NCBI GenBank assembly: GCA_018267825.1
Contig: JAFDXR010000019.1
Span: forward strand, 1-64,000
DNA length: 64,000 nucleotides
From: Bacteroidota bacterium
Lineage (GTDB): Bacteria > Bacteroidota > Bacteroidia > B-17B0 > Aurantibacillaceae
Direction: 5' to 3'
Shown here piece by piece: positions 43,418 through 52,836 of the stretch; the stretch's first letter is position 1, and every line of letters starts with the position of its first letter. The notes below the pieces were generated by a model. That model had not been told where the DNA came from and searched no databases. It worked only from the letters and a program-made list of their open reading frames with translations. A program made the position numbers and the translations under genes.

Positions 43418-44704
43418 TTAATAGTGACATTTACCACACTCTAAACCACCGATTTTTTCAACGGTGAATTTCACGTCATACTGTCCTTTGTATTTTTCTT
43501 TCAGGGCAGCGTGCAATTTGTCGTAATAAGCATTGCCTTCCATGGCCACTTCTGTTTTGCGGTGACACTCAATACACCATTTCATGGTCAATGGATTTTT
43601 CTGCTCAACAGTCGTCATTTTTTTCACATCACCGTGGCAGGTAGCACATTCCTGTTTACCTACTACCACGTGTTGCTGGTGAGAGAAGTAAACGAAATCA
43701 GGAAGTGTATAAACTTTCACCCATTTGATCGGGTTTTGTTTTGTAACATCGTAATTACCTGTGTTAGGGTCGAAACCGGCAGCAGCGTGGATTTTAGCAA
43801 TCTCTGTTTTACCGGTGGTAGGACCTTCCTGGATACCTTTGTGGCAGTTCATACACACGTTCACTGTAGGGATACCGGCGTGACGTGATTTTTCTACAGA
43901 GTTGTGGCAGTACTGGCAAGCGATCTCATTGTCGCCCGCGTGAATTTTATGAGAGAATTTGATTGGCTGCTCAGGATGATATCCTTTTTGAGTTTCCCAA
44001 TCGTAGTATACACCGATATCGTAACATGCATCCCAGCATGATTTCATACCACCGAATACAAGAATAATAGAGAACACGCCAACCAGACGACGGTGGCTGC
44101 CCATCCATTGTTTAATCTCTTCCCAGTATGTAAGCGATTGTTCTTCCGGTTTACCTTCTTTACGGTTAGCGGCGTTCTGCATGGCAAAACGTACGCTGCG
44201 TAATGCACCGGCTACTAAAGCGATGATCACGATAGCACCCAGTAAAAGGTATAAAGGATCGATACCGCTTGCAGCTTCTGTTCCTGCAACTTCACCACCG
44301 GTAGTTGTTGTCGTGGTAGTTGGTTTGTCAGGCGGTGGATTTTTGATGTAGGCAATGATGGCATCTACATCTTTATCGTTGAGCTGACCTTCGAATACGG
44401 TCATGGCTGCTTTACCATTGTCGGCATACAGCTTGGTAGCATACGCATCACCTGATTTGATAACCTTTTCGTTATTCATGATCCAGGCGTGCAACCAGGC
44501 CTCTGCAGGCTTTGGTACACGGTCGAATACGCCGGCAAGGCCGGGACCAGTTAACTTTTGAGCACCGAGGCTGTGACAAACAGCACAATTTTGCTTAAAC
44601 AACTTGGCACCATCCTGAGCTTTTAAGCCAAATGAAAAGGTAAAAATCAGGAAAACCGCGCCGAATAAGGATTTGAATGAGAAGTGAGACATAAGTTTAT
44701 TCAT
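43418..44704 (-). CDS. actA: Alternative complex III subunit ActA, six-haem cytochrome c
   Basis: 428-aa protein starting at MNKLMSHFSF; the longer frame from 44749 adds only a basic leader. Signal peptide to ~30, then a monohaem cytochrome domain with CAVCH (Cys40). A membrane helix follows near 165-185, then a pentahaem part: CQYCH, CMNCH, CATCH, CIECH, CGKCH. Six CXXCH sites in all. It is the fused form of ActA seen in Bacteroidota. First gene of the operon, preceded by a -7 box at 44772-44779. Confidence 0.92.
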   Translation of the reverse strand: MNKLMSHFSFKSLFGAVFLIFTFSFGLKAQDGAKLFKQNCAVCHSLGAQKLTGPGLAGVFDRVPKPAEAWLHAWIMNNEKVIKSGDAYATKLYADNGKAAMTVFEGQLNDKDVDAIIAYIKNPPPDKPTTTTTTTGGEVAGTEAASGIDPLYLLLGAIVIIALVAGALRSVRFAMQNAANRKEGKPEEQSLTYWEEIKQWMGSHRRLVGVFSIILVFGGMKSCWDACYDIGVYYDWETQKGYHPEQPIKFSHKIHAGDNEIACQYCHNSVEKSRHAGIPTVNVCMNCHKGIQEGPTTGKTEIAKIHAAAGFDPNTGNYDVTKQNPIKWVKVYTLPDFVYFSHQQHVVVGKQECATCHGDVKKMTTVEQKNPLTMKWCIECHRKTEVAMEGNAYYDKLHAALKEKYKGQYDVKFTVEKIGGLECGKCHY

Positions 44705-45221
44705 ATTTTGAGTACGAATTTTGTGTGTTTTATGGCGGTATAATGACACTTTTATGACAGAAATACGGTGGCAAATTTAACAGAAGATCGTATACGAAAT
44801 CCGTATTTTTTTAATTTTATTAACATTTAATCTAATTTATAATTATTCTAAATAAGTTTCAGAAAATGCTTTTGGTTTTTGTAGATGAAACGCAAAAATT
44901 TACTGATGAATTTCATTTTTCGCATTTCCTCATTCCAACCCGGATCACCTGTGGTAATAAGGCTTTTGCAAAACCCCAACCTGAAAGGATTTCAGCGCCA
45001 TCCTGCTAAATTTACTATAACATATACCAATTCATACCGCCAAAACTTAATGAAAATCATGGTTTACCATGAGTTGGATTCGTAATCAATGCGTACATTT
45101 GAAAATCACGTTACATGTGTTCTTCGTTTCCTGATAGCCCTGAATACCACGCCAGGTCAAGTCAGGTCAGCATAGCGTGTTTAAAGTCACTTTTTTTACA
45201 TTAACCAGAGATTTATATTCT
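44705..45221. other. Divergent intergenic region actA / OmpA-like gene
   Basis: 517 bases between divergent starts. It holds the act promoter (44772-44800). I see no structural RNA. Short direct words (GTCAAGTCAGGTCAG, 45158-45172) and a small palindrome CATGGTTTACCATG near 45058 are the only patterns. Confidence 0.5.
44772..44800 (-). promoter_or_regulatory. Putative promoter of the act-cox operon
   Basis: Minus strand TAAATTTG (44779-44772) is a perfect -7 box. A weaker ATTTCG lies about 16-20 bases upstream as a -33 element. Leader to the chosen start is about 60 bases. Confidence 0.45.
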
Positions 45222-47213
45222 ATGACACAATCTGCACGTTTCACCATTCTCCTGTTTATTGTTTCATTAATCATCGCCTGTTCGCCCGTAAACAGGCTGT
45301 TACGCAAAGGCAGCCGCGCAGCCGCCAAAGGCGATCTTGAAAAAGCATGCACGTATTACAAGAAGGCATACGCCATCGATAGCAACAACTATGCGGTAAA
45401 CACTATACTTGGGGTTACGCTGGCCGATTTCATGGAGCAATACCACGAAGCACTCCCCTACCTCGAAAAGGCAGAAAAATTAAGCCCTAAAGATACCACC
45501 GAAGATCTGTTCTACGCGCTCGCCAAAACATATCACTTTCATGAAAACTTTGACAAGGCTCTCTACAACTACCGTAAAATGCAGCGATACGATGCTCTTG
45601 AAGATGACAATGACTGGTTCCAGGCTGAGCTCAAACAACGCATAGAAGCCTGTCATTATGCGCAGGCTCATCCTGAAATCAAAGACCCGCATGAGCTCTA
45701 CGTTGCGAACCTGGGCACCAACGTTAATACCAAACAGGATGAATATGTGCCAACCCTCACCACTGAGCAACAACTTATTTTCACTTCACGCCGGCAGGAC
45801 GACGCGAAAGAAAAAATAGATCCGGTAGATGGCAAATATTATGAGAGCATGTATATTGCTTCATACAACAATGGCCGCTTTGAAAAACCACGCCGTTACA
45901 CGCTCCCGGACCACGAGGCAAAATCAGGATTTCCAAAGGGGCATGAATCCATTATCTCGCTGAATCCTGTAAACAAAAAAGTATTTGTGTTCCGCAAAGG
46001 CAAAATATATTCAGTGAACCTGCCGGAAGCCGGCAACAAATCGCCGAAAAAACTGTCAAAGACGATTAACTTCAGCCAATACCAGAACCACGCCTGCCTG
46101 AGCAAAGATGAAAAGACCATCTATTTTACCAGTGAAGGTGCAGGTGGTGTAGGCGGCAACGATATTTACAAGGCTACCAAAAAAGAAGACGGAAGCTGGG
46201 GAGAGCCCGAAAACCTGGGCACAACCATTAATACACCACTGAACGAAGAATCTCCCTACATCAGCGACGATGGTAACACACTTTATTTCTCTTCAAACGG
46301 ACACCCGGGTTATGGGGAATACGACGTTTTTAAATCGGAACTTATAAACGGCCAATGGACAGATCCTGAGAATCTTGGCAAACCAATCAATTCGGTGGGC
46401 AAAGATGTATTTCTGAACTTCGGACAGGATCCTGCAAAGGCTTATTTTGCCTCGTATCGTATGGGGGGCAAAGGAGATATGGATATATACCAGGTACGAT
46501 ATAAACCTGATTTCAATAAGCCCTGCAACACGACCGATGATAACATGCTGGAGGTACGTGTGACAGATAGCGATCCGAACGATCTTGCACAGACATTTGA
46601 AGTTGTTGTAAACGATGCACTGAAAAACCATGTGGTAGAATTCACCTGGAGTATTGCCGACTCCGGCGCCATACACCGCGAAGGGCCTGTTCATTTTACA
46701 TTTGCAAAACCGGGTACATACAACGGCACTGTGAAAATAGCAGCGATCTGCGACACCTGCCTGGAACCCTATATCGGCTGTAAGTCATTTACCACAAGCG
46801 TTTCCGGCGCTATCGCAAGTACCACGCCTGTGGATTCGTCGGCTATTAAAGCCGGCCAGATGGGCTTCGACTTATCACCGGTGTATTTTGATCTGAATAA
46901 AGAAAACATTCGTGAAGATGCGATCACTGTGTTGAATAAAAACATTGAAGTGCTGAAAAAACATCCGGAAGCAAAAATTTCCATTCACGGCTATACCGAC
47001 ATGACGGGAACCGATTCTCATAATCAGCTGCTCTCCCTATGGCGTGCAGAACAGGTTAAAAAATACCTGATGAAACATGGTGTGAAAGCCACGCAAATCA
47101 TGGAAGTAAAAGGACATGGTAAACTGAATCCGATTGTAGACTGCGCCACTCAAACCTGTGGAGATGCTCAGCACCAGGTGAATCGCCGTGTAGAATTTGA
47201 AATCAAAAAATAA
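45222..47213 (+). CDS. OmpA-family lipoprotein with TPR and PD40 propeller (PorE-like)
   Basis: 663-aa predicted lipoprotein. The start at 45222 gives ARFTILLFIVSLIIACSP with a lipobox. Order of domains: TPR helices (~30-150: ACTYYKKAYAIDSNNYAV), PD40/WD40-like propeller blades (~170-440: YFTSEGAGGVGGNDIYKA, LYFSSNGHPGYGEYDVFKS), a PKD/Ig-like segment, and a C-terminal OmpA domain (~540-663: PVYFDLNKENIREDAI, HGYTDMTGT, RVEFEIKK) that binds peptidoglycan. This is the architecture of PorE-type proteins that tie the T9SS to the cell wall. It is also found in other surface complexes, so the T9SS role is inferred. Confidence 0.8.
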   Translation: MTQSARFTILLFIVSLIIACSPVNRLLRKGSRAAAKGDLEKACTYYKKAYAIDSNNYAVNTILGVTLADFMEQYHEALPYLEKAEKLSPKDTTEDLFYALAKTYHFHENFDKALYNYRKMQRYDALEDDNDWFQAELKQRIEACHYAQAHPEIKDPHELYVANLGTNVNTKQDEYVPTLTTEQQLIFTSRRQDDAKEKIDPVDGKYYESMYIASYNNGRFEKPRRYTLPDHEAKSGFPKGHESIISLNPVNKKVFVFRKGKIYSVNLPEAGNKSPKKLSKTINFSQYQNHACLSKDEKTIYFTSEGAGGVGGNDIYKATKKEDGSWGEPENLGTTINTPLNEESPYISDDGNTLYFSSNGHPGYGEYDVFKSELINGQWTDPENLGKPINSVGKDVFLNFGQDPAKAYFASYRMGGKGDMDIYQVRYKPDFNKPCNTTDDNMLEVRVTDSDPNDLAQTFEVVVNDALKNHVVEFTWSIADSGAIHREGPVHFTFAKPGTYNGTVKIAAICDTCLEPYIGCKSFTTSVSGAIASTTPVDSSAIKAGQMGFDLSPVYFDLNKENIREDAITVLNKNIEVLKKHPEAKISIHGYTDMTGTDSHNQLLSLWRAEQVKKYLMKHGVKATQIMEVKGHGKLNPIVDCATQTCGDAQHQVNRRVEFEIKK

Positions 47214-47287
47214 ACTTACAGGGAAAAGCTTTTATTTCTGACGGGGATTCCGCTGTGCCGGACCATGCCACCGGTGCAGGCGTTGTT

Positions 47288-48298
47288 TTACTCTTTGTTA
47301 AGCTGTTCCCACAGCATATCCTTGAGTTGCTGCAAACCTTTACCGCTGTGAGCCGAGAAGAATACATAAGGAATTTTAAACTTCCCTTTCATGCGTTTCT
47401 TCAGGTCTTTTTCAAGCTCTACCTCTAATTCATCATCAATGGTGTCGCATTTTGAGATGGCCAGGATTCTTTGTTTATCAAGCAACTCCGGATTGTATTC
47501 TTTCAGTTCGTTCAGCAATATTTTATACTCTTCGTAAATATTATCACTCTGACAGCTTACCAGGAATAACAAGGTGGAATTACGTTCGATGTGGCGCAGG
47601 AAACGCAAACCAAGACCACGACCCTCGTGTGCACCTTCAATAATACCGGGAATATCGGCCATCACGAAACTTTTATAATCGCGGTATTTCACGATACCCA
47701 GATTAGGAACCAGTGTAGTAAACGGATAATTGGCAATTTCGGGTTTCGCTGCGGAAACTACGGATAGCAATGTCGATTTGCCGGCATTGGGAAAACCAAC
47801 GAGACCAACATCAGCCAATACTTTCAGTTCAAGTACTTTCCATTCGTTCACTCCCGATTCGCCGGGTTGCGCAAAGCGCGGGGTTTGTAAGGTGGATGTT
47901 TTAAAATGAGCATTGCCGAGGCCTCCGCGGCCACCTTTGGCAATAATATATTCCTGGCCGTCTTCTGTTATTTCACACAACTGCTCGCCGGTTTCGGCAT
48001 CGCGCGCCACAGTGCCGAGCGGCACATCCAGGATTTCATCTTTACCCTGTTTCCCGAATTTGTGCGAAGAGCCACCTTTTTCACCGTCTTCAGCAATCAC
48101 GTGCTTGCGGTATTTTAAGTGAATCAGGGTCCAGAACTGTTTATTACCGCGCAGGATGACATGGCCGCCACGACCGCCATCACCGCCATCGGGGCCACCG
48201 AATGCAGTGAGTTTATCGCGGTGCAGGTGTATAGAGCCGGCACCACCGTTTCCGCTGCGGCAGCAGATTTTCACATAGTCAACAAAATTGGTATCCAC
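47288..48298 (-). CDS. obgE: GTPase Obg
   Basis: 336-aa essential GTPase of ribosome assembly and stress signalling. Glycine-rich Obg fold at the N-terminus ([28 protein letters not shown]), then the G domain with GFPNAGKST (P-loop), FTTLVPNLG (switch I), [10 protein letters not shown] (switch II) and SKCDTIDD (base recognition). No C-terminal OCT domain, the usual short form. Last gene of hpt-adk-obgE on the minus strand. Confidence 0.97.
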   Translation of the reverse strand: MDTNFVDYVKICCRSGNGGAGSIHLHRDKLTAFGGPDGGDGGRGGHVILRGNKQFWTLIHLKYRKHVIAEDGEKGGSSHKFGKQGKDEILDVPLGTVARDAETGEQLCEITEDGQEYIIAKGGRGGLGNAHFKTSTLQTPRFAQPGESGVNEWKVLELKVLADVGLVGFPNAGKSTLLSVVSAAKPEIANYPFTTLVPNLGIVKYRDYKSFVMADIPGIIEGAHEGRGLGLRFLRHIERNSTLLFLVSCQSDNIYEEYKILLNELKEYNPELLDKQRILAISKCDTIDDELEVELEKDLKKRMKGKFKIPYVFFSAHSGKGLQQLKDMLWEQLNKE

Positions 48299-48338
48299 GG
48301 GTTCTGAGTTTGAGAATTAGGGTATCTGTTTTAATACA

Positions 48339-48371
48339 GAAGCAATCCCGTATTGATACAGAGATTGCTTC
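48339..48371 (-). terminator. Hairpin between adk and obgE
   Basis: GAAGCAATC (48339-48347) pairs perfectly with GATTGCTTC (48363-48371). The loop holds a second small palindrome (GTATTGATAC). No U-tract follows, so it may be an attenuator or RNA-stability element and not a full terminator. Confidence 0.4.
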
Positions 48372-48390
48372 CGGAATCAAAAACTATAAA

Positions 48391-49605
48391 TTATTTTTTC
48401 TTTTTTGCAGTCTTCTTTTTCGCAACAGGCTTTGAAGCTTTCGCCACTTTTTTCACTACTTTTTTAGCGGCTTTTTTCACCGATTTTTTCGGTGCTGCTT
48501 TCTTTGCCACTTTTTTTGGCGCTGCTTTTTTCACAGCCTTCTTCACCACTTTTTTAGCTGCTTTCTTTGGAGCCACTTTCTTCACTGCTTTTTTCACCGT
48601 CTTCTTAACCACTTTCTTAACAACCTTTTTGGAAGCTACTTTTTTGGCTGATTTTTTCACCGCTTTTTTAGCTACCGGTTTAGCCGTTTTTTTTGCGGCT
48701 TTCTTCGGAGCAGCCTTTTTCACTGCTTTCCCGGCAACCTTCTTAGCCGGTGCAGCAGCTTTCTTCGTCGCTTTTTTCACAGCCTTCTTCACTGCTTTTT
48801 TTGCAGCGGGTTTCGAAGCCGGTTTCTTTTCAGCCACCGGTTTTTCTTTTTTTACAACAGCTGCTTTCTCAGCAACAGCGTGTGATTTAGCCGGGGCTGT
48901 CTCTTCCATTTTTTTGATTTCGTCCATATCTCTTTGCAGTTCAGGAGAAATGTCCGTAGCAACTTCAAAATCGTTCACAGTAAGATCCAGGTGTTCAATA
49001 TCATTTTCGAGATTGGTCAGATCAATTTCCGCTTCCACAAAAGTGATGCGGTCGCAGAGGTCTTTGAATATCTCGTCGATAGTGCCGGTTCCTTTGATCG
49101 AGTGGAATTTTGCCTGCTCTGAATAGTATTCTTTAAGAGGTAAGGTTTTATTATTGTATTCATTGATCCGGTTTTCGATGATCGAAGGGTTCTGATCATC
49201 GGGACGACCGGACTCCTGGCCACGCAGGAGGAGGCGTTTCATCAATTCTTCGTTGCTCACTTCGAGGGCAAGCATGGCGCTGATGGCTGTGCCTTTTTTC
49301 TGCAGCAGATCATCGAGGGCAATTGCCTGTGCTTTCGTACGGGGAAACCCATCGAAAATAAAACCATTGGCATGTGGATTAGAGTCGAGTTTGGACTCGA
49401 TCATACCGATAACGATTTCGTCGCTTACCAACTCGCCGCGATCCATAATGGCTTTGGCTTTTAAACCAAGCTCTGTGCCGCGGCTGATTTCATGGCGCAA
49501 AAGATCGCCGGTTGATAAATGCACTAACCCGTATTTCTCAATCAGTTTTTGAGACTGGGTTCCTTTTCCTGCGCCCGGAGGGCCAAATAAAACAATGTTT
49601 AGCAT
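48391..49605 (-). CDS. adk: Adenylate kinase fused to a histone H1-like Lys/Ala tail
   Basis: 404 aa in one uninterrupted frame. Residues 1-190 are a complete short-LID adenylate kinase (2 ADP = ATP + AMP): FGPPGAGKGTQ P-loop, STGDLLRHEI, FDGFPRTKAQA, RGQESGRPDD. After an acidic linker (~190-235) comes a ~165-residue tail of AAKKAVKKAVKK-type repeats with almost only Lys, Ala, Val, Pro and Thr. Such tails occur in bacterial histone H1-like, nucleic-acid binding proteins. The usual adenylate kinase is about 190-215 aa. Stop of hpt lies 42 bases upstream, so it is the middle gene of hpt-adk-obgE. Confidence 0.93.
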   Translation of the reverse strand: MLNIVLFGPPGAGKGTQSQKLIEKYGLVHLSTGDLLRHEISRGTELGLKAKAIMDRGELVSDEIVIGMIESKLDSNPHANGFIFDGFPRTKAQAIALDDLLQKKGTAISAMLALEVSNEELMKRLLLRGQESGRPDDQNPSIIENRINEYNNKTLPLKEYYSEQAKFHSIKGTGTIDEIFKDLCDRITFVEAEIDLTNLENDIEHLDLTVNDFEVATDISPELQRDMDEIKKMEETAPAKSHAVAEKAAVVKKEKPVAEKKPASKPAAKKAVKKAVKKATKKAAAPAKKVAGKAVKKAAPKKAAKKTAKPVAKKAVKKSAKKVASKKVVKKVVKKTVKKAVKKVAPKKAAKKVVKKAVKKAAPKKVAKKAAPKKSVKKAAKKVVKKVAKASKPVAKKKTAKKKK

Positions 49606-49647
49606 AATGTGAGAATTTTTAATGGTCGTTAGTTTTATAGGATCGGA

Positions 49648-50187
49648 TTAATTGGATTTCAGAACAAATACATCTTTCAGATTCCGGCCAAGGCCATCAT
49701 AATCCAGACCATATCCTACAACAAAATCATTCGGAATACGCATTCCGACATAATTTACTTCGATGTCTTTTTTATAAGCCTCGGGTTTTAAAAGAAAGGA
49801 CGCAATCTTCACTTGTTTCACCCCTTTTTTATTCAAAACAGTTACAAGCTTTTCAAGTGTTACTCCTGTATCCACAATATCCTCAACCACTACAACGGTT
49901 CTGCCTTTTATTTCTTCGGTAAGACCAATGAGCTCGGTGACATTACCGGTGCTGGATGTACCATGATAGGAGGCCAGCTTGATGAATGATATTTCGCATG
50001 GAATATCAACCTCTTTCAGCAGATCAGCGGCAAACATAAAAGAGCCATTTAATACCACTAAAAACAAAGGAAATTCGTCCTTTAATTCAGCGTTAATCGA
50101 GAGTGCCAGTTTTTTCACACTTTCCGAAATTTTATCGGATGTGATATAAGGCACAAATGTCTTATCTTTTAAGGTTACTTGCCGCAT
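49648..50187 (-). CDS. hpt: Hypoxanthine phosphoribosyltransferase
   Basis: 179-aa purine salvage enzyme converting hypoxanthine and PRPP to IMP. The PRPP-binding loop VVVVEDIVDTGVT lies near 95-107, with FPLFLVVLNGSFMFAADLL upstream and VGYGLDYDGLGRNL downstream, all standard. Divergent from purK. A perfect -7 box TATATTTG lies 14 bases upstream of the start. Confidence 0.96.
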   Translation of the reverse strand: MRQVTLKDKTFVPYITSDKISESVKKLALSINAELKDEFPLFLVVLNGSFMFAADLLKEVDIPCEISFIKLASYHGTSSTGNVTELIGLTEEIKGRTVVVVEDIVDTGVTLEKLVTVLNKKGVKQVKIASFLLKPEAYKKDIEVNYVGMRIPNDFVVGYGLDYDGLGRNLKDVFVLKSN

Positions 50188-50200
50188 AGTCTCAGAGCCA

Positions 50201-50208
50201 CAAATATA
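50201..50208 (-). promoter_or_regulatory. Promoter -7 box of hpt-adk-obgE
   Basis: TATATTTG on the minus strand (CAAATATA on plus). It places the transcript start a few bases before the hpt ATG at 50187. A TTTG candidate -33 element lies 23 bases upstream, slightly far. Confidence 0.5.
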
Positions 50209-50241
50209 AGGAATTGTTTAATGATTCTTCCCAAAAATATC

Positions 50242-50249
50242 TACCTTTG
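50242..50249 (+). promoter_or_regulatory. Possible -7 box overlapping the purK start
   Basis: TACCTTTG, a perfect match to the -7 consensus, ends 3 bases before the purK ATG at 50253. If used, the transcript would be leaderless or nearly so. No good -33 element at the right distance. Confidence 0.3.
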
Positions 50250-50252
50250 GCC

Positions 50253-51395
50253 ATGCAGTATTTTGAACCTGACAAATTAAAAATAGGCGTTTTGGGCGGG
50301 GGGCAACTGGGAAGGATGATGATCCAGAGCGCTATCAATTACAATTTACATATCTGCGTGCTGGACCCCGACCCGCAGGCACCCTGCAAAGCCATAGCCA
50401 GTGAGTTTACCAAAGGCAGCCTGACCGACTATGATACCGTTTACAAGTTCGGGAAGGACAAGGATATTATCACCATCGAAATTGAAAACGTGAACGTGGA
50501 AGCCCTCAAAGCCCTTGAAAAAGACGGGAAAAAAGTGTATCCACAACCTCACATTATTGAAACCATACAGGATAAAGGACTTCAGAAAATGTTTTATCAG
50601 CGAAACGATATTCCGAGCGCCGATTTTTTTCTGACCGAAAGCAAAAACCAGATTGTTAAGTACAAGGACTTTTTTCCGTTTTTCCAGAAACTGCGTAAAG
50701 GCGGCTACGATGGCAAAGGCGTTGTAAAACTGGGACATCCCAACAAAATAGACCATGCCTTTGATGAACCGAGTGTGCTGGAGCGCCTGGTTGATTTCGA
50801 CAAGGAAATTTCAGTCATTGTAGCCCGCAATGCCAGCGGCGAATGCAAGTGTTTCCCGGTGGTTGAATGCGAATTTAACCCCGAAGCCAACCTCGTGGAA
50901 TTTTTATTTTCGCCGGCCAATATCAAAAAATCGACCGAAAAAGAAGCGTATAAGATTGCTGCCCGGGTAGCCGAAAAGCTTGGTATTATTGGGATTCTGG
51001 CTGTAGAGATGTTCCTCACCAAAGATGGAAAAGTACTGGTAAACGAGGTAGCACCGCGTCCGCACAACAGTGGCCACCATACTATTGAAGCCAATGTAAC
51101 CTCCCAGTTTGAGCAGCACCTGCGGGCTATCCTGAACCTGCCCCTGGGCGATACCTCCATTCTGAAACCCGGCGTGATGGTAAACCTGCTTGGCGAAAAA
51201 GGCCACAATGGCCCGGCCCGCTATGAAGGTCTGCTCGATATGATCAAATTCAAAGGAGTGCATGTGCACTTATACGGTAAGGCTCAAACCAAATCGTTCC
51301 GCAAAATGGGGCATGTCACCGTGATCGACGATGATCTGACCGCAGCGAAGAAGAAGGCCATTATGGTAAAAGATACAATTAAAGTGATTTCATAA
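50253..51395 (+). CDS. purK: 5-(carboxyamino)imidazole ribonucleotide synthase
   Basis: 380-aa ATP-grasp enzyme of de novo purine synthesis (AIR + HCO3- + ATP to N5-CAIR). Start 50253 gives the canonical opening KIGVLGGGQLGRMM. KGGYDGKGVV (ATP-grasp loop), ISVIVARNASGECKCFPVVE, and EVAPRPHNSGHHT (metal site) follow in order. Followed by purE with an 18-base gap. Confidence 0.96.
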   Translation: MQYFEPDKLKIGVLGGGQLGRMMIQSAINYNLHICVLDPDPQAPCKAIASEFTKGSLTDYDTVYKFGKDKDIITIEIENVNVEALKALEKDGKKVYPQPHIIETIQDKGLQKMFYQRNDIPSADFFLTESKNQIVKYKDFFPFFQKLRKGGYDGKGVVKLGHPNKIDHAFDEPSVLERLVDFDKEISVIVARNASGECKCFPVVECEFNPEANLVEFLFSPANIKKSTEKEAYKIAARVAEKLGIIGILAVEMFLTKDGKVLVNEVAPRPHNSGHHTIEANVTSQFEQHLRAILNLPLGDTSILKPGVMVNLLGEKGHNGPARYEGLLDMIKFKGVHVHLYGKAQTKSFRKMGHVTVIDDDLTAAKKKAIMVKDTIKVIS

Positions 51396-51413
51396 ATATA
51401 AAAACACAGAACT

Positions 51414-51896
51414 ATGGTAGGTATAATTATGGGCAGCGCCAGCGACATGAACATCATGAAAGATGCCGCAGATATTCTGAAAAAACTCGGTGTTCCTTAT
51501 GAAATCAGTATTGTATCGGCGCACCGCACCCCGGAGCGGATGTTTGAATATGCCAAAACTGCTACCAGCCGCGGCCTTAAGGTCATTATTGCCGGCGCCG
51601 GCGGTGCAGCGCACTTACCGGGCATGGTAGCCTCCCTCACTCCCCTGCCTGTTATTGGTGTGCCGGTGAAATCGAGCAACTCTATTGATGGCTGGGACTC
51701 CCTGCTTTCTATTGTACAAATGCCCAATGGTGTTCCGGTAGCAACAGTAGCTGTGAATGCCGCACAGAATGCCGGAATCCTCGCTGCACAGATCATCGGC
51801 ACTTCGGATGCTGCTTTACTCGCCAGGCTCGTTTCATTTAAAGAAGAACTCAAAGAGAAAGTGATGAAGAGCGTGGAAGAGCTGAAGAACAGCTAA
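51414..51896 (+). CDS. purE: N5-carboxyaminoimidazole ribonucleotide mutase
   Basis: 160-aa class I PurE converting N5-CAIR to CAIR. Signature [26 protein letters not shown] (catalytic His), [17 protein letters not shown]. Forms an operon with purK. Confidence 0.97.
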   Translation: MVGIIMGSASDMNIMKDAADILKKLGVPYEISIVSAHRTPERMFEYAKTATSRGLKVIIAGAGGAAHLPGMVASLTPLPVIGVPVKSSNSIDGWDSLLSIVQMPNGVPVATVAVNAAQNAGILAAQIIGTSDAALLARLVSFKEELKEKVMKSVEELKNS

Positions 51897-51995
51897 ACTG
51901 CCCCGAACCTTCCGCATTGCACCCAGACTTTCATTAACTACTTACAATCGCTTATCACCGAATGTTGATGCGCGCTGCATTACATTTGGCTGTAT

Positions 51996-52835
51996 ATGCG
52001 GGTTTCTATCATCCCAATCTTTATTCTGCTTTCACTGTACATGCAGGCATCCGTTGGCGATGGCCCTGTTGGTGCGCGTTCTGCAGCTATGGCACATACA
52101 TCTGTATGCCTGTACGATGTGTGGTCGGCCCACAACAATGCGGGCAGCCTGGGCTATATGAGGCAAGCCGGTGCCGGCGCTTTTTACGAAAGCCGCTTTC
52201 TTTTAAAAGACCTCTCCCAAAGTGGTTTTGCGGCAGTATTTCCGCTCAGGAAAGGATGTTTCGGCATATCCTATACAAACTTCGGCAATAAGCTTTACCA
52301 TGAAGAGACTTCCAAATTAAGCTTTGGCATAGCCCTTAATGAGCATATCTCGGCCGGCATTGCCGTAGATTATTTACACGTACGCATTTCGGATGTGTAT
52401 GGACAGGCCTCGGCATTTACAGGCGATGCAGGACTTCTCGCCAAAATCACCAAACAACTTGTATTTGCCGTGCATGTGTATAATCCGTTCAGGGCAGCTC
52501 TTACAAATTACAACAACGAAAAAATATCCACTACAATCAGGATGGGCTTACAATACACGTTTTCGAAGCAGGTCTTTCTGAGTATAGAGGCCGAAAAAAT
52601 CTCTTTTCAAAAATTAAACATCAAAGCCGGCCTCGAATACACGCCTGCCAAAACGGTGTATCTCCGCTTTGGCTGTGCATCTTACCCAACGCAGGCAGCC
52701 TTCGGATTTGGTATCGATTACAAAGGTGTAAAAATCGATCTCTCTTCCATGTATCGCCAGGTGCTTGGATTTACCCCATGTATTGGGCTCAGCTGCGGAC
52801 TTGGAAAAATCAAAACGCCGGCTTCAAAATCCTGA
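51996..52835 (+). CDS. PorV/PorQ-like outer-membrane barrel protein
   Basis: 279-aa exported protein (signal peptide MRVSIIPIFILLSLYMQAS). It starts GDGPVGARSAAMAHTSV and then LYDVWSAHNNAGSLGYM, the pattern of the PorV/PorQ/FadL-like barrels of Bacteroidota. The rest is alternating amphipathic strands (ISAGIAVDYLHVRIS, KTVYLRFGCASYP). A T9SS-associated role is possible, but no motif proves it. It overlaps in transcription with the next gene, whose start is one base after its stop. Confidence 0.6.
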   Translation: MRVSIIPIFILLSLYMQASVGDGPVGARSAAMAHTSVCLYDVWSAHNNAGSLGYMRQAGAGAFYESRFLLKDLSQSGFAAVFPLRKGCFGISYTNFGNKLYHEETSKLSFGIALNEHISAGIAVDYLHVRISDVYGQASAFTGDAGLLAKITKQLVFAVHVYNPFRAALTNYNNEKISTTIRMGLQYTFSKQVFLSIEAEKISFQKLNIKAGLEYTPAKTVYLRFGCASYPTQAAFGFGIDYKGVKIDLSSMYRQVLGFTPCIGLSCGLGKIKTPASKS

Positions 52836-52836
52836 G

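Noticed and set aside
44885-45085. 66-codon plus-strand frame upstream of the OmpA-like gene
   Set aside because: No signal peptide or domain, mixed composition, and it lies in the divergent promoter region.
48353-49126. Plus-strand frame of 257 codons rich in Phe/Thr/Ala
   Set aside because: It is the mirror of the lysine/alanine tail of adenylate kinase. Low complexity only.
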